Assembly: GCF_014164585.1 (NCBI RefSeq)
Contig: NZ_JACJFM010000026.1
Span: forward strand, 1 to 64,000
Reading direction: 5' to 3'
Length of the DNA stretch: 64,000 nt
From: Oceanospirillum sediminis
GTDB lineage: Bacteria; Pseudomonadota; Gammaproteobacteria; Pseudomonadales; Halomonadaceae
Shown here: positions 59,128-64,000 of the stretch, one piece after another
Layout: each line of letters starts with the position of its first letter
Numbering within the stretch: the stretch's first letter is position 1
Made by a program: the position numbers and the translations under genes
The notes under the pieces: model-generated
What the model saw: only the letters and a program-made list of their open reading frames with translations
Told to the model about the DNA's origin: nothing
The model's database searches: none

Positions 59128-59277
59128 GGGTGAAGCCTCTTTTGTTTCATTGATTTTTTTCTTTGAATCATTTGTTTCATGGATAAAGCAATGAAGAGGC
59201 CATGTTTTTCAAGTCTTTGAAATTAAATAATTAAATTGAAATTTTCTGCTTATTTTCAGTTGACGTGACGAGACATA

Positions 59278-59316
59278 GTGCACCGATGTTGTGCTTTTTG
59301 AGCAACATCAGTGCAC
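59278..59316. repeat. Long inverted repeat in the gap before the amino-acid importer
   Basis: GTGCACCGATGTTG (59278-59291) and CAACATCAGTGCAC (59303-59316) pair over 13 of 14 positions around an 11-base T-rich loop. It lies after the deacetylase gene and about 150 bases before the binding-protein gene. No T-tract follows, so it may be a regulatory dyad or an mRNA hairpin. Confidence 0.55.
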
Positions 59317-59361
59317 GACAGGTGCATAAATGACAGTGTGATCAGTGCTTACAGAAATAAC

Positions 59362-60285
59362 TCAGTCAGGCGCAGGATGTTCTGTCATCCAGTGTTTTGC
59401 AATATCGACCCTTCGGGTAATCCAGATGTCGTCAAAGCCCTGCAGATAATCCAGAAAACGCTGAAGGGATCGGAAGCGACCGGGTTTACCGATCAGGCGA
59501 CAGTGCAGTCCGATGGACATCATGGCCGGGCGTGTTGCTCCCTCTTCATACATCACATCAAAGCTGTCCTTCAGGTAGCGATAGAACTCATCACCTTCGG
59601 CAAACCCCTGAGAGGATGAAAAGCGCATATCGTTGCAGTCCAGGGTGTAAGGAATCACCAGATGCTGTCGGGTTTCACCGGTTGAGGTGGTGATCGGTGT
59701 CCAGAATGGCAGGTCATCGCCATAGTAATCGGAGTCATACAGAAAACCGCCATGTTCAACAACCAGCTGACGGGTGTTTGGGGAATCCCGCCCTGTGTAC
59801 CAGCCCAGAGGCGTTTCTCCGGTCATCTGTTCCAGCATACGAGCGGCTTCTTTCATGTGTTCCCGTTCGATATGCTCCGGCATGTCCTGATAGTGAATCC
59901 AGCGCAGGCCGTGACAGGCGATCTCGTGTCCCTGATCTATAAAAGCCCGGGTCACTTCAGGGTTTCTCGCCAGTGCCATCGCAACACCAAAAATGGTCAT
60001 GGGCAGCTGGCGCTTTTCAAACTCTCTGAGGATACGCCATACCCCGACACGGGAGCCGTACTCGTACAGCGATTCCATACTCATGTGACGACTTGTATAA
60101 GGCTGAGCTCCGGCAATTTCCGACAGAAAGGTTTCTGCATGGGGGTCACCGTGAAGCACAGAATTTTCACCGCCTTCCTCATAATTGAGTACGAACTGAA
60201 CCGCCAGTTTGGCCCGGTTTGGCCAGTTGGCATTGGGCGGGTTAGCGCCGTAACCCTTCATATCTCTGGGATAATTGCTGCTCAT
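59362..60285 (-). CDS. puuE: PuuE-type allantoinase-like polysaccharide-deacetylase-family protein
   Basis: A 307-residue member of the PuuE group of the polysaccharide deacetylase (NodB) superfamily. The N-terminus YPRDMKGYGANPPNANWPNR is a PuuE landmark, followed by AVQFVLNYEEGGENSVLHGD. HEIACHGLRWIHYQDM carries the NodB metal histidines, and YDSDYYGDDLPFW is also conserved. PuuE (Pseudomonas) is a cofactor-independent allantoinase. Here it overlaps a racemase gene by 4 bases and follows PotABCD-type permease genes, so it probably opens a cyclic ureide such as allantoin or a hydantoin. No urate oxidase or allantoate amidohydrolase is visible in the window, so allantoin is not certain. Confidence 0.85.
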   Translation of the reverse strand: MSSNYPRDMKGYGANPPNANWPNRAKLAVQFVLNYEEGGENSVLHGDPHAETFLSEIAGAQPYTSRHMSMESLYEYGSRVGVWRILREFEKRQLPMTIFGVAMALARNPEVTRAFIDQGHEIACHGLRWIHYQDMPEHIEREHMKEAARMLEQMTGETPLGWYTGRDSPNTRQLVVEHGGFLYDSDYYGDDLPFWTPITTSTGETRQHLVIPYTLDCNDMRFSSSQGFAEGDEFYRYLKDSFDVMYEEGATRPAMMSIGLHCRLIGKPGRFRSLQRFLDYLQGFDDIWITRRVDIAKHWMTEHPAPD

Positions 60286-61001
60286 CCTTGTTCACCTGCT
60301 GTCGTTTTATCTTCGGCTGGCTGATAGGTACAGTGTTTACTGGTGGATAGCCCACAACGCAGCAGGCCTTCAATCAGGCCGATACCCGCTCTTACTCCAT
60401 CAATTACCGGAATCTGCAAGGCATCCTGTAATTTCTTCTGCAGAATAGTCAGGCCAGCACAGCCAAGAACCAGTACTTCAGATTCATCCTGCTCCAGAAT
60501 TTGCTGGCAACGTTCCAACAGAACCGGGAACCATTCCGGTTCGAGAAATTTTTCCAAATCCAGCACCGGTGTTTTCATGGCGTGTACGCCCCGGCAGTGG
60601 GTGGCAAAGCCATACTGATGGGCGTTGCGCTCCAGAATATGAACAGACTTCTGTTGTGCCGTCAGCACCGAAAAGCCTGCGCCTAAAAGGGTTGCTGTGT
60701 GCATGGCGGCTTCACCGATACCCAGTACCGGAGCGGATGTGATCTCGCGGCAGGCATCAAGCCCTGTGTCGTCTGCACAGGCGATCAGGTAACCCTGTGA
60801 AGGGTTGCTTTGCACACTTTTCAGTACGCCTGTGGTAGCCAGAGCACCATCATAAAAGCCTTCTACACTGGCGACTCCCGATGGAGCGCAGACAACCTTC
60901 AGCTGGGTATCCTGCAGCGCTACCTCTGTGCAGCTGTGTTCAATAACCTGACGCATCGCTTCGCTGGTGTTGGGATTAATAACGCAAATGGTCTGTGACA
61001 T
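60282..61001 (-). CDS. Aspartate/glutamate/hydantoin racemase-family protein (allantoin racemase-like)
   Basis: A 239-residue racemase of the Asp/Glu/hydantoin superfamily. ICVINPNTSEAMRQVIE opens it, as in hydantoin and allantoin racemases. The catalytic cysteine pair is visible in YLIACADDTGLDA and VLVLGCAGLTIL. It should interconvert the enantiomers of a cyclic ureide so that the following allantoinase-like hydrolase can use both. The ATGA overlap with the deacetylase gene links their translation. It lies 15 bases after the permease gene. Confidence 0.85.
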   Translation of the reverse strand: MSQTICVINPNTSEAMRQVIEHSCTEVALQDTQLKVVCAPSGVASVEGFYDGALATTGVLKSVQSNPSQGYLIACADDTGLDACREITSAPVLGIGEAAMHTATLLGAGFSVLTAQQKSVHILERNAHQYGFATHCRGVHAMKTPVLDLEKFLEPEWFPVLLERCQQILEQDESEVLVLGCAGLTILQKKLQDALQIPVIDGVRAGIGLIEGLLRCGLSTSKHCTYQPAEDKTTAGEQG

Positions 61002-61016
61002 AGATATTCCGATGAC

Positions 61017-61847
61017 TTAATTAACGGTTTTAGCCCGATGCTTTTTCAGCAGGTGAACAGCAAACATGGCGCAAAAGATCAGACTGAAAGAAAACAGAGT
61101 GGTAACCGTTCCCAGTGCATAGAGCACCGGTGTTGTTACGTTAGTGGTCATGCCGTAGATTTCCAGCGGCAGAGTGTTAAAGGTACCAGAGGTCATCAGT
61201 GTGCGGGCAAACTCGTCATAGGACAGGGTAAAACCAAACAGACTGACACCGATCAGGCTGGGCAAAACCAGCGGAAAAACCACAAAACGGAAGGTCTGCC
61301 AGGCCGTGGCTCCCATATCCATAGCCGCGGCTTCATAGCTGCGGTTAAAGCGGTTAAATACTGCAAACATAATCAGCAGGCCAAACGGCAGCGTCCAGGT
61401 CAGGTGAGCACCAAATGCGGAGGTGTACCAGGTGGGGGCTAGCCCTAAACGGTCAAACATGATGCCGATACCCAGACTGATCAGAATAGAGGGCAGAATC
61501 AGGCTAACCAGAGAGAGATAAAACAGAGCATCACTGCCTTTAAATTTGCGGCGATAGGCAAGGCCTGCCAGTAATGAAAACGCAGCGGTACAGATCATAA
61601 CGGCAAAGCCCAGCATGACAGAGCGTAGCAAAGAGCCGCCAAAATCCCCCACTTGTTGCGGCTCAAATAGCTGCCGGAACCAGTGCAGAGAGATACCGTT
61701 CATCGGAAAGGTCAGGCCACCATCCGGCCCCTGGAACGACAGAATTGCGATTGTTGCTGTCGGGCCATACAGAAAAATCAGAAACAGAATAAAAAACAGT
61801 GTCAAAGGCACAAAGCCCGGCTTATGTCGTTGGTTAATGCGAGCCAT
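61017..61847 (-). CDS. PotC-type ABC transporter permease
   Basis: A 276-residue inner-membrane permease of the spermidine/putrescine PotC class. Six helices are predicted, from LTLFFILFLIFLYGPTATIA through the last helix near LFSFSLIFCAMFAV. The EAA loop is EAAAMDMGATAWQTFRFVVF and LSYDEFARTLMTSG is the PotC-type block. It works with the PotB-type permease three bases upstream and a PotD-type binding protein. The adjoining racemase and deacetylase suggest a ureide or hydantoin cargo rather than polyamines. No ATPase is seen; it may lie beyond the window. Confidence 0.92.
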   Translation of the reverse strand: MARINQRHKPGFVPLTLFFILFLIFLYGPTATIAILSFQGPDGGLTFPMNGISLHWFRQLFEPQQVGDFGGSLLRSVMLGFAVMICTAAFSLLAGLAYRRKFKGSDALFYLSLVSLILPSILISLGIGIMFDRLGLAPTWYTSAFGAHLTWTLPFGLLIMFAVFNRFNRSYEAAAMDMGATAWQTFRFVVFPLVLPSLIGVSLFGFTLSYDEFARTLMTSGTFNTLPLEIYGMTTNVTTPVLYALGTVTTLFSFSLIFCAMFAVHLLKKHRAKTVN

Positions 61848-61850
61848 GAT

Positions 61851-62705
61851 TTACAGCTCCTTTTTGATATTAATAAAGCGGAACATCACGCTGAGCATAA
61901 TCAGCACGGTTCCCAGCAGAACGATGGCGTTTGCAGCAGCCGCAGGGTATTGCAGCAGGGATATTTCATTACGGATCAGAACCCCTACGGAAGCACTCAG
62001 ACCACCGCTCATCATGGTGACGGTAATGAAGTCACCCATCACAAGTGTCATCACAAAGATGGAACCGATCGCCAGACCGGATTTGCACAGAGGCAGAATA
62101 ACGTGGGTAATGGTTTGCATCGCGCTGGCACCGGAGTCTATAGCGGCTTCTACCAGATTACGGTCGATCCGCATCATGGAGTTAAAAACAGGTACCACGA
62201 CAAACAGGGTATACAGGTGTACAAAAGCCAGAATGACACTGAAGTCACTGTACAGCAGCCATTCGATAGGCTCGTCGATAATGTGGGTTTCCAGCAAGGC
62301 TGAATTCACCAGACCGTTTCGGCCCAGCAAGGGAATCCAGGAAATCATGCGAATAATATTGGATGTCAGAAATGGCACGGTACAGGCGATAAACAGCAGG
62401 CTCTGTACAAAAGAGTTTCTGATATAAAAAGCGATGTAATAAGCGACCGTAAAACCAATCAACAGAGTGATCACCAGGGTTGCAATGGCATAGAACAGCG
62501 TTTTCAGATACGCGCTGTAGGTCACAGGTGATGTCAGCAGGAATTCATAGTTCTCAGTAATAAAGTCCGGTATAAGCCGGTAAGAATCATAGTCCCAGAA
62601 GCTGACCACAAGAATTGTCAGAACCGGAAACAGTAAAAATAGCAGGATAATCAGAGCCAGCGGGGCGGCCTGAAAATAACTGATGTATTGAGAAAAAAAG
62701 CGCAT
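61851..62705 (-). CDS. PotB-type ABC transporter permease
   Basis: A 284-residue permease of the PotB class. The first helix is LALIILLFLLFPVLTILVVS. FLTSNIIRMISWIPLLGRNG is the PotB block, and the EAA loop is EAAIDSGASAMQTITHVILP. The ATG at 62705 is chosen because GGAG lies eight bases upstream and it begins just before the first helix; in-frame codons up to 62819 overlap the binding-protein gene and are unlikely. It is three bases upstream of the PotC-type gene. Confidence 0.92.
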   Translation of the reverse strand: MRFFSQYISYFQAAPLALIILLFLLFPVLTILVVSFWDYDSYRLIPDFITENYEFLLTSPVTYSAYLKTLFYAIATLVITLLIGFTVAYYIAFYIRNSFVQSLLFIACTVPFLTSNIIRMISWIPLLGRNGLVNSALLETHIIDEPIEWLLYSDFSVILAFVHLYTLFVVVPVFNSMMRIDRNLVEAAIDSGASAMQTITHVILPLCKSGLAIGSIFVMTLVMGDFITVTMMSGGLSASVGVLIRNEISLLQYPAAAANAIVLLGTVLIMLSVMFRFINIKKEL

Positions 62706-62769
62706 GGAATCGGCTCCGATAAACTGAAGCGGAAGCAGGGGCTTCCGCTTTATTTCTGGTGGTGCAACC

Positions 62770-64000
62770 TTAAGACGCGATAAACTCATTCCACTTTCTG
62801 AGCATGTACTTGTTCTCATCCATGACGGAGTTCCAGCACGCGACAGAACTCATACGCTCCCAGTAGGAGCCACCGTCACGCACCGCGCCAGCTTTTTCCA
62901 TCACCTTGCCTTCAGGACTCAGTATGTCACCCTGGGCTGGCTTACCTTCGATCCAGTAGTTCCACTCATCTGCGGTCATAAACTGTTTGGAAGTAGATGG
63001 GGCTGCAGAGTAGTAGCCCTGACGGTTCAGATAAGCCCCGACCCAGCCAGACAGATACCAGTCGATATATTCGTAAGCGGCATCCAGCTCAATACCGCTC
63101 AGGTGTTTCGCAAGGCCGATACCGCCACCCCAGGAGCGATAGCCTTCCTCCAGTGGCTGATAGCGACACTCGATACCTTTAGAGCGAACGGCAGCCACAG
63201 CCGGAGACCACATAGACTGAATGACCACTTCACCGGAAGACATCAGGTTGACGGACTCATCAAAACTCTTCCAGAACGCTCGGAACTGGCCCTGAGACTT
63301 CGCCTCTTTCAGAATCTCGATGGTCTTATCGATCTCTGCACGGGTCATATTGCCTTTATCGGCATAGGTGATCTCCCCCATAGATTCACAGATCATGGCC
63401 GCATCCATAATGCCGATGGCCGGAATATTCAGAATGGAGGTTTTGCCACGAAATTCCGGGTCCATAATATCGCGCCAGTGGGTAATCGGGCGGTTGATCA
63501 GGTCAGGACGAATACCCAGGGTATCGGCGTTATAGATCGTTGGAACCAGAGTCATCCAGCGAGTCGGACTGTCTGCAAACTGAGTAGAGCTGGCGCTTTC
63601 CACAAAGCCAACGGTGTGCGGAGCCGTACCTTGAGCAATCTCGGAATCCGGGGTCAGTTTACCGTTGATGAAAAGTGGTGCGATCTTGTCGAAGTTCTTC
63701 AGACGGTGGGTATCCATCGCCTGCATGGTGCCTGCCGGGAAAACCTTCTTACAGATCCAGTACTCAATATCCGCAATGTCAAAGGAGCGAGGCTGAGTGA
63801 CAGTACGCTGTGCCACTGCATCAGAATCCAGCGCGGTTAATTCCAGATTAATCCCCAGATCTTCCTTCGCTTTCTGTGCGATAGCATTCAGGTTAGACAC
63901 TCCGGTGCCGAACTGGCGCAGGGTGATATTTTTGATGTTCTGCGCCCAGATCATAGGGAAACCGGTAATCGCACCGGAGCCAACGGCTGCACCACTTAAA
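62770..64000 (-). CDS. PotD-type substrate-binding protein, 5' end beyond the window
   Basis: This is a periplasmic binding protein of the spermidine/putrescine (SBP_bac_8) class. The frame is open to the window edge, and the codons above the internal ATG at 63954 read LSGAAVGSGAITGFPMIWAQ, the end of a Tat-like signal peptide. The start therefore lies outside. The visible mature part (about 395 residues) includes FDIADIEYWICKKVF, PITHWRDIMDPEFRGKTSIL and RSWGGGIGLAKHL. It captures the substrate for the PotB/PotC-type permease downstream. It is the first visible gene of the unit. Substrate inferred, from context, as a ureide or hydantoin. Confidence 0.9.
   Translation of the reverse strand, partial: LSGAAVGSGAITGFPMIWAQNIKNITLRQFGTGVSNLNAIAQKAKEDLGINLELTALDSDAVAQRTVTQPRSFDIADIEYWICKKVFPAGTMQAMDTHRLKNFDKIAPLFINGKLTPDSEIAQGTAPHTVGFVESASSTQFADSPTRWMTLVPTIYNADTLGIRPDLINRPITHWRDIMDPEFRGKTSILNIPAIGIMDAAMICESMGEITYADKGNMTRAEIDKTIEILKEAKSQGQFRAFWKSFDESVNLMSSGEVVIQSMWSPAVAAVRSKGIECRYQPLEEGYRSWGGGIGLAKHLSGIELDAAYEYIDWYLSGWVGAYLNRQGYYSAAPSTSKQFMTADEWNYWIEGKPAQGDILSPEGKVMEKAGAVRDGGSYWERMSSVACWNSVMDENKYMLRKWNEFIAS

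Noticed and set aside
61615-62427. 270-codon plus-strand open frame, and an overlapping 206-codon one
   Set aside because: Both are antisense to the Pot-type permease genes and show no domain pattern.

Overview
The window is one continuous stretch of gammaproteobacterial chromosome. The gene content (leuS-lptE-holA, plsB, ppa, acs beside a NarL-type regulator, a TRAP transporter, two chemotaxis receptors, TonB-dependent iron uptake, a full urease operon) and the moderate G+C (about half by eye) suggest a marine heterotroph of the Oceanospirillales type. The taxon is an inference from gene content. No rRNA, tRNA, CRISPR array, phage genes or complete insertion sequence was seen.

Layout. 1-5.3 kb: a short PAS protein, an HdfR-like LysR regulator, then an operon of a GshB-type ATP-grasp ligase and a fused N-formylglutamate-amidohydrolase/DUF1704 (QEGLA, MATCAP-like) metallopeptidase, preceded by a leader terminator. 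5.3-8.4 kb: azlCD amino-acid exporter and a chemotaxis receptor. 8.5-17.3 kb: a catabolic cluster on the minus strand (TRAP transporter dctPQM, PuuB-like FAD amine oxidoreductase, PuuC-like aldehyde dehydrogenase, DapA-family lyase) with a divergent LysR regulator and a clear palindromic operator candidate. 17.5-20.6 kb: a VF530-family protein, a fused PP2C/kinase protein whose catalytic residues are lost in both domains, and ppa. 20.9-24.5 kb: a Fur-controlled TonB receptor and a Na/phosphate symporter. 24.7-29.2 kb: a second chemotaxis receptor and a photolyase/DUF2256/DUF2805 operon. 29.3-32.4 kb: a quinone/enone-type oxidoreductase with divergent LysR regulator, a decayed LysR pseudogene and a ChrR-like bicupin.

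32.7-42.9 kb is mainly housekeeping: response regulator plus acs, sprT, a YecA-family protein, an ABC exporter, plsB and a GvpU-like protein. 42.9-43.7 kb is a 780-base gap with an unusual long-range inverted repeat. 43.7-47.8 kb holds leuS (with an AT-rich inserted patch in the editing domain), lptE and holA. 48.2-49.7 kb holds a small membrane protein and an OafA-type acyltransferase flanked by two inverted, similar terminator elements.

49.7-64 kb is a nitrogen-scavenging block, all on the minus strand. Read in the direction of transcription it has a PotD/PotB/PotC-type uptake system (the first gene runs off the window), a hydantoin/allantoin-racemase-like protein, a PuuE-type allantoinase-like deacetylase, a polar amino-acid ABC transporter, and ureD-ureA-ureBC-ureE-ureF-ureG-hupE. 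The structural urease genes ureB and ureC are fused in one reading frame. The likely joint logic is import of ureides and amino acids, hydrolysis toward urea, and release of ammonia by a nickel urease; the substrate assignments are inferred from context.
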